Assembly: GCF_021272205.1 (NCBI RefSeq)
Contig: NZ_JAJSDX010000005.1
Location: 1 to 64,000, forward strand
DNA length: 64,000 nt
Origin: Pantoea sp. Mb-10
Lineage (GTDB): Bacteria; Pseudomonadota; Gammaproteobacteria; Enterobacterales; Enterobacteriaceae
Direction: 5' to 3'
Position numbers and translations under genes: made by a program
Part shown: one piece after another, positions 24,244 through 33,362 of the stretch
Layout: every line of letters begins with the position of its first letter
Position numbering within the stretch: position 1 is the first letter of the stretch
Notes under the pieces: generated by a model
Told to the model about the DNA's origin: nothing
Databases searched by the model: none
The model's input: only the letters and a program-made list of their open reading frames with translations

Positions 24244-26340
24244 TTAGAAGTCGTAGCCCACGGTCGCCGTGACGGTGCGCTCTGCGCCGCGGTAGCAGTA
24301 ACCCGTGCCGTAGCAGGCAGCAAGATAATCCTTATCCGTAAGGTTATTCGCCGCAAGCTGCACCCATGCCCCTTTCAGCTGGGGATTCCATGCGCCCAAA
24401 TCCGCACGGACGCTGACGTCAAACAGCGTGGCAGACGGCAGACGGGTGGTGTTTTCATTGTCTGCCCACTGTTTGCCGATGTAACGCACGCCCGCGCCCG
24501 CGCTCAGGCCGTAATCAAACTGATAGCGTCCCCACAGCGATGCCATGCTGTTTGGCGTCACGTAAGGGGTATGGCCGCTGTTGCCGTCCACCGAGTCTTT
24601 GAAGCGCACGTGATTCAGCGAATAGCCCGCCAGCACGCTGAGGCGCTGCGTGATCTGGCTCTTGGCTTCGAACTCAATACCCTGCGCATGCACTTTGCCC
24701 GACGGGGAATAGCTGCTGTCGATAACATTACGGTTGGCGACGTCTTTCTGCGTCAGGTCGTATAGCGCAACCGAATACATATCGCGCGTGCCCGGCGGCT
24801 GGTATTTCACACCCGCTTCATACTGTTCGGCAGTGGTGGGTTTAAGCTGATTGCCGTCGGGATCGGTCAGAGACGCTGGCGTAATCGCCTGGCTCCAGCT
24901 CACGTAAGGTGAAATGCCGCTGTCGAACGCATACAGCAGCGCGGCGCGCCCGCTGACGTGATCGTCCTGGCGGCGACGGGTGCCATTGTCGGACACGATG
25001 CGATCGTAGCGACCCGAGAGATCCAGGTGCCAGCGGTCAAGCTGCAGCGCATCTTGCAGATAAAGGCCGGTTTGCGCGTAGCGGCGGGTGGATGCGGTCC
25101 AGCTAAAGTCCGGCATCGCACCCACCGCTTCTCCCGTCCACGGATTTAGCTGATTGGCGTAGCCGCTCGCATTGCTCAGTTCATTTTTATAGCGGTGATA
25201 CTCTGCGCCGATCACCAACTGATGCTGCACCGCACCGGTGGCAAAGTCAGCCTGCACGCGGTTGTCCGTGGCCCAGGCGCTAAGCGACGAGCGCTCCCCG
25301 GAATAGTAGCGGTTGAGCAGGTCGGAATTGGCCGTATCCCAGCCAAGTTGATAAACCTGATCGAGATCGACGTTGCTGTGGCTGTAGCTGGAGGTGGACG
25401 CCACCGACCAGACATCGTTGAAGCGATGTGAGAAGTCGTAGCTGTAAATTTGCTCGTTGCGCTTGAACTGATCCAAGCCGCTGTCGCCTTCGTAGTAGCC
25501 CTTGGGCAGCATGCGGCCATTGTGCGCATACAGGCTGCCTTCGGCGGGCACGGAACCGTGATAGCCGCCCGAAGGATCTTTTTGTAAATAGGCACGCAGG
25601 TTCAGGCTGGTGTCTTCATCCGGCTGCCACATCAGCTGCGGCGAAATCGCGTACTTTTCCTCGCGCGTGTGCGCGTATTGCGTGTCGCTGTTACGCGTAA
25701 TACCGGTGAGACGAAATGCCCACTGGTTATTGATGGCGTTGGTGTAATCAAAGGCGGCGCTGTTGGTCGCGTTGGTCCCGGTGGAGAGGCGGAAATGGCC
25801 CTCTTCGGCGTACTGCGGGCGTTTACTCACCATGTTGACCAGCCCACCCGGTACGGTTTGACCATAGAGCGAGGACGAAGGGCCTTTGATCACATCCACC
25901 CGTTCCAGGAACCAGTTGTCTACCTGCATCACGTTAAAGCTGCCGCCATCGCTCATGACGCGCAGCCCATCAAGGAACGTGTTGTCGACGTCGCCGCCGT
26001 GGAAGCCGCGCAGCGAAACCGTATCGTAGCGCGTGGCGGCGCCGCCAAAGTTGGTAAACACGCCCGGCGTATAATTGAGCGCCTCATTGAGATCGCGCGC
26101 GCCTTGGTCATCGATTTGCTGACGCGTTATCACCGAAACCGACTGCGGGGTGGTGATCAGCGGACGGTCAATTTTACTCGCGCCGTTGCTTTGGGTCGCC
26201 AGATAGCCTTGGGTGGGGGAGGTGGCGGTCTCCTGCGGTTGTGCTGTAACAATCAGCGCATCTTCAGCCGCGCTGACGCCGGGCAGCGACAACGCCAGCG
26301 CGCAGCACAGGCCAACGCGATTAAGAGGGAAGGGCAACAT
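24244..26340 (-). CDS. TonB-dependent siderophore receptor
   Basis: The 698-residue outer-membrane receptor has a signal peptide (CCALALSLPGVSAAE), a possible TonB box (DALIVTAQ), a plug domain (PLITTPQSVSVITRQQIDDQGARDLNEALNY) with the PSSSLYGQTVPGGLVN motif, and a 22-strand barrel ending in VTATVGYDF, with terminal Phe. The pattern matches the FhuA/FcuA/FoxA group of hydroxamate-siderophore receptors; the ligand cannot be named. It lies between ymgE and treA, adjacent in E. coli, so it is an insertion into an ancestral order. A Fur box lies about 80 bases upstream (26418-26436), so it is induced by iron limitation. No cognate ABC transporter is nearby. Confidence 0.92.
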   Translation of the reverse strand: MLPFPLNRVGLCCALALSLPGVSAAEDALIVTAQPQETATSPTQGYLATQSNGASKIDRPLITTPQSVSVITRQQIDDQGARDLNEALNYTPGVFTNFGGAATRYDTVSLRGFHGGDVDNTFLDGLRVMSDGGSFNVMQVDNWFLERVDVIKGPSSSLYGQTVPGGLVNMVSKRPQYAEEGHFRLSTGTNATNSAAFDYTNAINNQWAFRLTGITRNSDTQYAHTREEKYAISPQLMWQPDEDTSLNLRAYLQKDPSGGYHGSVPAEGSLYAHNGRMLPKGYYEGDSGLDQFKRNEQIYSYDFSHRFNDVWSVASTSSYSHSNVDLDQVYQLGWDTANSDLLNRYYSGERSSLSAWATDNRVQADFATGAVQHQLVIGAEYHRYKNELSNASGYANQLNPWTGEAVGAMPDFSWTASTRRYAQTGLYLQDALQLDRWHLDLSGRYDRIVSDNGTRRRQDDHVSGRAALLYAFDSGISPYVSWSQAITPASLTDPDGNQLKPTTAEQYEAGVKYQPPGTRDMYSVALYDLTQKDVANRNVIDSSYSPSGKVHAQGIEFEAKSQITQRLSVLAGYSLNHVRFKDSVDGNSGHTPYVTPNSMASLWGRYQFDYGLSAGAGVRYIGKQWADNENTTRLPSATLFDVSVRADLGAWNPQLKGAWVQLAANNLTDKDYLAACYGTGYCYRGAERTVTATVGYDF

Positions 26341-26417
26341 CGTTTTTCCTTAATGATGAACACAAACAAACGCAGCCGTCACTCGGCCTGCAGTAAAATG
26401 AGAACAAGATTTAGTTT

Positions 26418-26436
26418 GATAGTGAGAATTATTATC
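26418..26436 (-). promoter_or_regulatory. Fur box upstream of the TonB receptor
   Basis: GATAGTGAGAATTATTATC matches the 19-base Fur consensus at 16 positions by my count. It lies 78 bases before the receptor start and on the promoter side of the gene. It is the only clear Fur site seen in this part of the window. Confidence 0.85.
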
Positions 26437-26552
26437 TTTAATGCGGGTGAGTTTCAAGTACTGAACGTATTGGCAAGCGAGGGGGCGAGAAAACAGGGAT
26501 AAAAAGCGCGGGGTCAACGCCATCTTGACCCCGCAGATGAGACCAACGGACG

Positions 26553-28232
26553 CTATGGCGCGCGGTTGATCGCAGGCAGATTGGGAATATCGTGCGCGCT
26601 GTTACAGGTTTTCTCTTTCGGGCAGTATTTATCCAGCAGTTTCAGCGTGACGCCGTTGGTCCAGCCAAAGCCATCCTGCAGCGGGTATTCGCCACCGCCA
26701 CCGCCGCCCAGCTGTTTGCCTTCTACCACATATTTTTCCACCAGCTTATGTTCTTTGTCATAAGTGGCCTGCACGTTTTGCAGGAAGCGCTGGCCAATCT
26801 GCTGGGCCAGTTTCGGCTGACGGTACTGCTCGAGCCCTTCCACGGCTACCCACTGTAACGGTGCCCAGCCGTTAGGCGCATCCCATTGCTGGCCATTGTT
26901 GACGGTGGTTGTCACCAGCCCGCCAGGTTTCAGCAGCTGTTTTTCAACCGCTTGCGCGGTGCGCGCGGCTGGCTTATCCCCGGCAGCTTGAACATAAAGC
27001 GGGAAGAGCGCGGCGGCGGTCAGCTGCGGCTGAACCTGCTTTTTCTCCCAGTTATAGTCGGCATACCAGCCCTGTTTTTCATTCCACAGGTAGCGATTGA
27101 TCGCTGCCTGGCGTTTTTCAGCATCCGCCGCATAGTGTCTGGCCTGATCGGCGTGATTGGCGAGGCCAGAAGCTTTTGCCAGTACCTGCTCCAGATGGAA
27201 CATCAGGCTGTTGAGATCCACCGGCGCGATCTGCGTGGTACGGATGGAGGCAAGGTTGTGTGCGTCACTGAACCAGCGCGAACTGAAATCCCACCCCGAA
27301 GCGGCACCGGCGCGCAGATCGCGATAAACCTGCTGTTTGTTGCGTTCCGGCGCTTTGTTTGCGGTGTTCACGTCATCCAGCCACGACTCGGTGCGGGGGG
27401 CGTCGCGGTCGTCCCAGTAGCGGTTAAGCAGCGTGCCGTCCTGCAATTTGACCACGCGCTGCGCGGCGCTGCCGGCGGCAAGCTTATCGCTGCCCGCCAT
27501 CCAATAGGCGTACTCTTTTTGCAGCTGCGGCAGGTAGCGGCGGTAGACATCGTCTCCGCCGTGGGTCGCCAGCAAGTCCACCATCAAGCTAAAGAAAGGC
27601 GGCTGAGAACGGCTCAAATAGTAGCTGCGGTTGCCGTTGGGGATATGGCCATACTTATCCAGTTCGGTGGCGAAGTTGTCCACCATGTCCTGCACGCGAT
27701 CCCAATGGCCGCTCTCAGCCAGGCCGAGCATGGTGAAATAGCTGTCCCAGTAATAGACCTCGCGGAAGCGGCCCCCCGGCACCACATAGGGTTTGGGCAG
27801 CGGCAGTAAAGAATCGTACTGGTTCACCTCGGGGGTAGAGCGCGTCAGCACCGGCCACAGGCCGTTAATGTGCTCGCGCAGGCTTTGTCCGGCAGGCGGC
27901 ACATAAGTATCTTGCGCTTTCGGCAGGGTAAAGTTGGCGTTGACAAAGCGTTTTAAGTCGAAATTGCGTTGGCCTTTCTGCATCTGCCAGTCGGCTAAGA
28001 TGGAAGACGGATTGTATTTTGGCACCGCGTCAGCAAAGGTTTTTTGATCCGGGTAAAATTTCGCCTTTTGCACGGCCTCAAACAAGGGGCCCAGGCGCAC
28101 ATCGGGCGGCTGCGGCTGGCTGTTCAACATACGGCTGCTGTCCTCGGCCTGCGCGGCGGTAGCGCCGGTCAGCAGTGCAGCACTGAGCAGGAAAGCGAGA
28201 CGTGCTGGCGTAAATACGACATTTCTTATCAT
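26553..28232 (-). CDS. treA: Periplasmic trehalase
   Basis: From ATG 28232 (GGAG upstream) the protein has 559 residues; E. coli TreA has 565. A signal peptide ([20 protein letters not shown]) is followed by the GH37 domain, with the signatures [20 protein letters not shown] and [13 protein letters not shown] and the Gly-rich [20 protein letters not shown]. Catalytic Asp and Glu lie in the WDFSSRW region and near EYPLQDGFG. It splits trehalose to two glucose in the periplasm, so external trehalose can be used. Its partner in osmotic trehalose balance, otsBA, is at 59201-61419. Confidence 0.95.
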   Translation of the reverse strand: MIRNVVFTPARLAFLLSAALLTGATAAQAEDSSRMLNSQPQPPDVRLGPLFEAVQKAKFYPDQKTFADAVPKYNPSSILADWQMQKGQRNFDLKRFVNANFTLPKAQDTYVPPAGQSLREHINGLWPVLTRSTPEVNQYDSLLPLPKPYVVPGGRFREVYYWDSYFTMLGLAESGHWDRVQDMVDNFATELDKYGHIPNGNRSYYLSRSQPPFFSLMVDLLATHGGDDVYRRYLPQLQKEYAYWMAGSDKLAAGSAAQRVVKLQDGTLLNRYWDDRDAPRTESWLDDVNTANKAPERNKQQVYRDLRAGAASGWDFSSRWFSDAHNLASIRTTQIAPVDLNSLMFHLEQVLAKASGLANHADQARHYAADAEKRQAAINRYLWNEKQGWYADYNWEKKQVQPQLTAAALFPLYVQAAGDKPAARTAQAVEKQLLKPGGLVTTTVNNGQQWDAPNGWAPLQWVAVEGLEQYRQPKLAQQIGQRFLQNVQATYDKEHKLVEKYVVEGKQLGGGGGGEYPLQDGFGWTNGVTLKLLDKYCPKEKTCNSAHDIPNLPAINRAP

Positions 28233-28439
28233 CGGTTTTTCTCCTTGTCCGAAAAGGTGGTGTGCTAACGCGTTGACCACCCTGACAACTTTAGCTGCTA
28301 TCGCGCCGCTTATCCGCGCGCGGCCGTGGAAATGTGAAGCGTGCGCACTTAATCACGCGCGAAATTATGATCCTGGGCGGAATTTCGCTTGCCCTGCACC
28401 GCAATTTACCTGAGGCTGAAAAGAAAAAAGGAGTGCGGT

Positions 28440-29378
28440 ATGGAGATTATTTGGTATCACCCCTCACAAGATCCTGAAACGTGGCTTAACGGCCTGCGGC
28501 AGCGCCTGCCGCAGGCGCAGGTGCGTCAGTGGCAGGTAGGCGATAACGCGCCTGCGGACTATGCGATCGTGCGTTCGCCGCCCGCTGAGATGTTAACGGA
28601 TCGCACGCTACGCGGCGTCTTCGCCATGGGCGCGGGCGTGGATGAGATCCTACAGCAGCTGCGTGATAATCCGGCGATGCTGCCCGAGACGGTGCCGCTG
28701 TTTCGTTTGGAAGACACCGGCATGGCGCGGCAGATGCAAGAGTATGCCACCTGGTGCGTGCTGGGTTGGTACCGCCGCTTTGCCGACTATCGCCAGCAGC
28801 AACAGCAGAGTCAATGGCAGCCGCTGACGCCGCCTGCGCGTGAACGCTTCACGATAGGGGTACTCGGCGCCGGGGTGCTGGGCCGCAGCGTGCTGGAGAG
28901 TTTGCGCCAGTGGGGATTTCCGCTGCGCAGCTGGAGCCGCTCACCGAAAAACATCGATGGCGTGGAGACGTTTCATGGCCCCGAGCAGCTTTCCGCTTTT
29001 TTGTCCGACACGCAGGTGCTGATCGATCTGCTGCCCGCCACGCCGGAAACCACCAATCTGATTGATGCCCCGCTGCTTCATCAACTGCCGCGCGGTGCCT
29101 GTTTCCTTAACTTGGCCCGCGGCGCACACGTAGTTGAGGCCGATCTGCTGCGCGCGCTCGACAGCGGACAACTGGCCGCTGCGGCGCTGGATGTTTATCA
29201 AACCGAGCCACTGCCTGCCGCGCATCCGCTGTGGTCTCATCCAAACGTCATGATGACGCCGCATACTGCGGCCATCACGCTGCCGGACGAAGCGATGGAC
29301 TTTATTGCTTCAGCCATTCTGACGCTGGAGCAGGGCAACATGCCGGACGGGTTGGTGGATCGCCAGCGCGGTTATTAA
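28440..29378 (+). CDS. ghrA: Glyoxylate/hydroxypyruvate reductase A
   Basis: The 312-residue product starts at ATG 28440 after AAAGGAG and matches the length of E. coli GhrA (312). It has the substrate-binding arm, the NAD(P) motif IGVLGAGVLGRSVLESL and the catalytic set Arg in LNLARGAHVVE, Glu in YQTEPLP and His in TPHTAAI. It reduces glyoxylate and hydroxypyruvate with NADPH. It is the first gene of the ghrA-ycdX-ycdY order known in E. coli. Spacing to ycdX is 24 bases. Confidence 0.95.
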   Translation: MEIIWYHPSQDPETWLNGLRQRLPQAQVRQWQVGDNAPADYAIVRSPPAEMLTDRTLRGVFAMGAGVDEILQQLRDNPAMLPETVPLFRLEDTGMARQMQEYATWCVLGWYRRFADYRQQQQQSQWQPLTPPARERFTIGVLGAGVLGRSVLESLRQWGFPLRSWSRSPKNIDGVETFHGPEQLSAFLSDTQVLIDLLPATPETTNLIDAPLLHQLPRGACFLNLARGAHVVEADLLRALDSGQLAAAALDVYQTEPLPAAHPLWSHPNVMMTPHTAAITLPDEAMDFIASAILTLEQGNMPDGLVDRQRGY

Positions 29379-29402
29379 TTCACTCGTTGACAGGAGAAGA
29401 GG

Positions 29403-30140
29403 ATGTATCCCGTAGATTTGCATATGCACACCGTTGCCAGCACGCACGCTTACAGTACGCTGCATGATTATGTTGCGCAGGCCAAACAGAACGGCCTTAA
29501 GCTGTTTGCTATCACCGATCACGGGCCGGACATGGCCGATGCGCCGCACTACTGGCACTTCGTGAATATGCGTATCTGGCCGCGCGTGATCGACGGCGTC
29601 GGCGTGCTGCGCGGTATTGAAGCCAATATCAAAAATCAGCAGGGCGAGATTGACTGCAGCGGGCCGATGCTGGACGCGCTGGATCTGATCGTCGCGGGCT
29701 TCCATGAGCCGGTCTACGCCCCGCGCGACAAGGCACACCATACCGAGGCGATGATTGCCGCCATGGCGGGCGGAATAGTGCATATCATCAGCCATCCCGG
29801 CAACCCGAAATTCCCCGTTGATATCCGCGCGATTGCCGACGCAGCGGCCAAATACAACGTGGCGTTGGAGATCAACAACTCGTCGTTTACCCACTCGCGC
29901 CCGGGCAGTGAACCCAACTGCCGCGCGATTGCGGAAGCGGTGCGGGATGCGGGCGGCCTGCTGGCGTTCGGTTCCGACTCGCACACCGCCTTTACGCTGG
30001 GCGATTTTCAGCACTGCCTGCGCATCACGCGCGACGTGAATTTCCCCGAAGATCGCATATTAAACGTCACGCCGCGTCGCCTGCTGGATTTCCTCGAGCA
30101 GCGCACCGGTAAGCAGATCGCGGAGTTGGCGGCGTTTTAA
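29403..30140 (+). CDS. ycdX: PHP-domain phosphatase YcdX
   Basis: The 245-residue protein matches E. coli YcdX in length and start ([13 protein letters not shown]). The PHP metal-binding motifs are [31 protein letters not shown] and FGSDSHTAF, which give the trinuclear metal site. E. coli YcdX is a zinc phosphatase used with YcdY for swarming. The C-terminal 20 or so residues ([12 protein letters not shown] to AAF) are intact. A decayed copy of its 3' coding end lies past the toxin-antitoxin pair at 31290, so the end seen here may have been swapped or duplicated on insertion. Confidence 0.93.
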   Translation: MYPVDLHMHTVASTHAYSTLHDYVAQAKQNGLKLFAITDHGPDMADAPHYWHFVNMRIWPRVIDGVGVLRGIEANIKNQQGEIDCSGPMLDALDLIVAGFHEPVYAPRDKAHHTEAMIAAMAGGIVHIISHPGNPKFPVDIRAIADAAAKYNVALEINNSSFTHSRPGSEPNCRAIAEAVRDAGGLLAFGSDSHTAFTLGDFQHCLRITRDVNFPEDRILNVTPRRLLDFLEQRTGKQIAELAAF

Positions 30141-30304
30141 CAGTGGGCACGCTGGATGAAGCGTGCCGATTGCGGCGTCGAGGGATGTGCTCGATGAATA
30201 AGTTGGGAGAGGATGACGCTTACTTCATCTGAGAGAATGATGCTGCAAAATGCGTGGGTATTTTTTTGCGTTCAACACGCAAATTAAAAATCTTCCCTAT
30301 CATA

Positions 30305-30327
30305 AAAGCCACCGTGAAGGTGGCTTT
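30305..30327. terminator. Bidirectional terminator between ycdX and the antitoxin
   Basis: AAAGCCACC-gtgaa-GGTGGCTTT, nine paired bases. It lies eight bases after the antitoxin stop on the minus strand. Confidence 0.78.
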
Positions 30328-30334
30328 GTATCTT

Positions 30335-30700
30335 TTAAAGCACCAGCTGTTCTGGACGGCACTGATAGAGTTTCGCCAGCCGCTCACGCGTTTTCTTCTG
30401 TGGCTTACTTTCGACACGCTCCAATTGAGAGATGGCGCTCTGCGTCATCCCTAACTTCTCGGCGACGTCATACTGGCTTAAGCCACGATGGATACGCCAG
30501 GCAGCTTGTAGGCTTACATCCTGCTCAATCATGATGTTTACTACGGCTCCAGGTACGGTTTCGTCATCATCTGGGCCACCATCAATCGGTATACTCTCCC
30601 ATTCGCCCTCAGCGTCTGAAAGAAGCTTTTCATACTCCGCAACAGGCAATACCACAAATTGTGGCTTGCCTGCTTCGTCATAAATGTACTGTTTTGACAT
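30335..30700 (-). CDS. HTH-type antitoxin (Xre/HigA-like)
   Basis: The 121-residue protein has an N-terminal segment YIYDEAGKPQFVVLPVAEYEKLL that looks like the toxin-neutralising arm, and a C-terminal Xre-type helix-turn-helix, LSQYDVAEKLGMTQSAISQLERVES. It is encoded 70 bases after the RelE-type toxin on the same strand, with toxin first, the reverse order of HigBA-type modules. It should bind and silence the toxin and repress its own operon. The pair sits between ycdX and ycdY and is foreign to that locus. Confidence 0.88.
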   Translation of the reverse strand: MSKQYIYDEAGKPQFVVLPVAEYEKLLSDAEGEWESIPIDGGPDDDETVPGAVVNIMIEQDVSLQAAWRIHRGLSQYDVAEKLGMTQSAISQLERVESKPQKKTRERLAKLYQCRPEQLVL

Positions 30701-30770
30701 AGTTTATCCGGGTGTTTTCGCGTCGCGGTTCATGTCATGGCGCATAATCGGCGGGTTGCCCCGCCTTGTA

Positions 30771-31031
30771 TCAGTAAGTCTTCGATGTTCTGCGCGTCAC
30801 TTCTTCGATCCTTAGCACTACTGGCTCGCCCTCTATCAATTCAAAGATTATCCTGTAATCACCAACACGTAACCGGTACTGGTTATCGCTATCTTGTAAC
30901 TTCTTTATGTCTAACATCACAAGTGGGAAGGTGACTAACTGCTTCGTCTTCTCGTTAATGGCTTTCCGGTAGCGGCTATCGATCTTCGCAAGATGCTTCA
31001 ATGCACGCTTAGACCAAACTACTTCAACCAT
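30771..31031 (-). CDS. RelE/ParE-family toxin
   Basis: The 86-residue protein starts at ATG 31031 after GGGGGC, six bases away; a longer frame upstream is unlikely. The RelE fold is seen in VEVVWSKRALKHLAKID, KQLVTFPLVMLDIKKLQDSDNQYRLRVGDYRIIFELIEGEPVVLRIEEV. Lys/Arg and Tyr residues in YRLRVGDYRIIF match the mRNA-interferase site. As a member of the type II family it would cleave mRNA on the ribosome. Its neutraliser is the next gene downstream. Confidence 0.88.
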   Translation of the reverse strand: MVEVVWSKRALKHLAKIDSRYRKAINEKTKQLVTFPLVMLDIKKLQDSDNQYRLRVGDYRIIFELIEGEPVVLRIEEVTRRTSKTY

Positions 31032-31289
31032 TATGCCCCCAAATATCAAAGAACATACCCCGCAAGGGGGATTAGATAATCTATATTTTATCTAATCATT
31101 GCAAGTGTTTTACTAATTGAAAAGGGGGCTTTTATGATGTGTGGTGTATTACGCTCTCACGCTTAATAGCAGTGAACACAACTGTCGCAATGGCTTATTC
31201 AAGCTCATTTCTCTTATCGCCGTTCGCGCTTTGTGGCTACATGCCATCTCGCCTTAGGCCCAACACACCCCCATCACCCGCAAGGTAGC

Positions 31290-31326
31290 TTTTCCCGCCG
31301 ATCGCGTGTTAAATGTCACGCCGCTT
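31290..31326 (+). pseudogene. Decayed copy of the ycdX 3' coding end
   Basis: These 37 bases match ycdX positions 30041-30077 at 30 of 37 by my count (translated as FPADRVLNVTP against [11 protein letters not shown]). The following sequence is degenerate. It lies immediately before ycdY, where the true ycdX end would have been before the toxin-antitoxin module was inserted. The interval 31032-31399 has no other gene; it should hold the toxin promoter and the ycdY start signals. Confidence 0.75.
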
Positions 31327-31399
31327 GCGCTATCGTTTCGGCCCTTGCCGGTCAGATAGTGCAGACATTGCCCACTTTTACCTCAAGGATTTCTGTTGC

Positions 31400-31954
31400 A
31401 TGAATGAGTTTTCCATTCTCTGTCGGGTCATTGGCTCGCTGTTCAACCGCCAGCCGCAGGATCCGCTGCTGGTGCCGCTGTTTACGCTGCTGCGCGAAGG
31501 CAAACTTAAAGAGCAGTGGCCGCTGGAGCAGGAGGCGTTGCTGCAGCGTCTGCAACAGCACAGCGATCCTCAAACGCTGGCGGCGGACTACAACGCCCTG
31601 TTTGTTGGCAGCGATTGCAGCGTGCCGCCGTATGCCTCGCAGTGGCCCAACGGCCCGCAGGAAGCTGAGGTGCGCGCCTTTCTCACCTCACGCGGTATGC
31701 CGCTGAGCGATGCGCCTGCCGATCACTTTGGCGTGCTGCTACTGGCGGCGTCGTGGCTGGAAGACCAGTCCAGCGCCGATGAGTCGGCTGCGCAACTGGC
31801 GCTCTTCAATGACTACCTGCTGCCGTGGTGCGGTGCGTTTCTGGGCAAAGTGGAGGCGCACGCCACCACCGCCTTTTATCGCACCCTGGCCGAGCTGAGC
31901 CGTGAAGCCATTCAGGCGATGTATGACGAGCTTAACGAAGATCAGGCGGACTGA
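31400..31954 (+). CDS. ycdY: TorD/DmsD-family chaperone YcdY
   Basis: The 184-residue product begins at ATG 31400; longer frames upstream run through the ycdX remnant. E. coli YcdY is also 184 residues. The TorD fold is seen in ILCRVIGSLFNRQPQDPLLVPLF, LAADYNALFVGS, SVPPYASQWP (substrate-binding loop) and HFGVLLLAASWL. YcdY assists insertion of zinc into YcdX and swarming. Unlike in E. coli the two genes are now separated by the toxin-antitoxin module, which could uncouple their expression. Confidence 0.92.
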   Translation: MNEFSILCRVIGSLFNRQPQDPLLVPLFTLLREGKLKEQWPLEQEALLQRLQQHSDPQTLAADYNALFVGSDCSVPPYASQWPNGPQEAEVRAFLTSRGMPLSDAPADHFGVLLLAASWLEDQSSADESAAQLALFNDYLLPWCGAFLGKVEAHATTAFYRTLAELSREAIQAMYDELNEDQAD

Positions 31955-33316
31955 TTACCAGCACGCGATGCTGCTGCCGAGTCCAGCGGCTGGCGTCGCG
32001 CACACCATCGGCGTGCCGGGCAGATAAGCGGCGGCGCGCAGCCGTTCCGCAATGCCCCAGCGATTGACCTCCAGCGCACTCAACGTATCCTGCGGCCGGG
32101 GCATAATGCCGTTTTGCACCCCTTGCGGTGCGGCCCCGGCGGTTTGCAGCAGCCGTGCCGTGCGCGCGAGCGAAAGGTGCGCCTGCCAGCCGACGTGGTG
32201 GGTGCGCCGCTGGCGCAATCCTTCCAGCACGGCGGCGGCCATCATGTAGCCGGTGGCGTGATCCAGCCCCTGCACCGGCAGCGGTGTCGGGACCGCGCTG
32301 TCGCGCCAAGCCATCCCGCGCTCAGCAATGCCGCAGCCCATCTGCACCAGGCTATCAAAACCGCGTCGATTGCGCCACGGGCCACGCCATCCCCAGGCAT
32401 TCAAACTCACGTCCACCAATCCTGGCGCCAGCTGACGGCGCGTTTCGGCATCGAAGCCCAGGTTCTCCAGCGCATCCGCGCGATAGCCGTGCACCAGTAC
32501 GTCACTATGGGCGATCAGCGTGCGCAGCTGCTGGCGTCCATCGTGGGTGTGCAGATCCAGTCGGGCGCAGCGTTTGCCGCAGGTCATCTCTTCTTCCAGC
32601 GTCGGCTCCTGCCAGTCAGGCGGGTCGATGCGCAGCACCTGTGCGCCGAGGCTGGCCAAAAAGCGCGTGGCCACGGGCCCGGCGATAATACGCGTCAGAT
32701 CCAGCACACGCACGCCGCGCAGAGGCCGCGCCGGATGCAGCGGCCAGCCCGGCGTGGGCGCTTCGCCCACGGCCTGCTGGGCAATCAGCGCTTCCCGCTC
32801 AACCGCCATCCCTTGCGGATGCGCCAGCCATTCTTGCTCACTGCGCATCACCGCCGCGCAGCCTCCGGCATCGATCACCGCCTGTTCCAGCGCGTCGCCG
32901 CGCCACGCGGCTACCGCATCGGCCAGTGCAAGGCGATCGCCCGCGTGGCCCACCGTACGCAGCAGTGCGGCGCGGTGATGCGGTGCATTGGTGTGCAGAC
33001 GAATCCAGCCATCCCGCGTGGCGTAATCGCCTGCCAGCGCATCCCAGCTTGCTGCTGCGGGTCGGTTGACCGGTTTTACGCTCTGCTGAAACCAGCGCGA
33101 GGCCAGACGCACATCGACGCTGACCGGCGCAGCGTTGCCCAATAAATCACTGAGCGCCTGGGCGGCGAGACCGATGCTGGTGGCCGCCAGTTCGCTGACG
33201 GCAAAGGCAGAAGAGAGGGTGTCCGTGTGTTCAAACTGAAGGTGAGGCAGGGGATCGGCGCCGCGCAATCCTTGCCAAAGTTGCTGCCACAGGGCGGCAG
33301 CGCAGTGCGTATCCAT
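31955..33316 (-). CDS. CoA-transferase family III (CaiB/BaiF) protein
   Basis: The 453-residue protein has the family core after an N-terminal extension of about 185 residues: LDLTRIIAGPVATRFLASLGAQVLRIDPP, the CoA-site cluster DLHTHDGRQQLRTLIAHSDVLVHGYRADALENLGF and DVSLNAWGWRGPWRNRRGFDSLVQMGCGIA. The catalytic Asp of the family is not certain by eye. Enzymes of this type move CoA between carboxylic acids. It converges on ycdY with no gap. Substrate unknown; no beta-oxidation or carnitine genes adjoin it. Confidence 0.85.
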   Translation of the reverse strand: MDTHCAAALWQQLWQGLRGADPLPHLQFEHTDTLSSAFAVSELAATSIGLAAQALSDLLGNAAPVSVDVRLASRWFQQSVKPVNRPAAASWDALAGDYATRDGWIRLHTNAPHHRAALLRTVGHAGDRLALADAVAAWRGDALEQAVIDAGGCAAVMRSEQEWLAHPQGMAVEREALIAQQAVGEAPTPGWPLHPARPLRGVRVLDLTRIIAGPVATRFLASLGAQVLRIDPPDWQEPTLEEEMTCGKRCARLDLHTHDGRQQLRTLIAHSDVLVHGYRADALENLGFDAETRRQLAPGLVDVSLNAWGWRGPWRNRRGFDSLVQMGCGIAERGMAWRDSAVPTPLPVQGLDHATGYMMAAAVLEGLRQRRTHHVGWQAHLSLARTARLLQTAGAAPQGVQNGIMPRPQDTLSALEVNRWGIAERLRAAAYLPGTPMVCATPAAGLGSSIACW

Positions 33317-33362
33317 AATGCGTCTCCGAAATAAGCGCGAGACTCAAGCATAGCAGAGCGCG

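Noticed and set aside
26886..27809. Plus-strand frame of 307 codons opposite treA
   Set aside because: Antisense shadow of trehalase; no ribosome site and no family.
32114..33145. Plus-strand frame of 343 codons opposite the CoA-transferase gene
   Set aside because: Antisense shadow of a well-matched CaiB-type protein.
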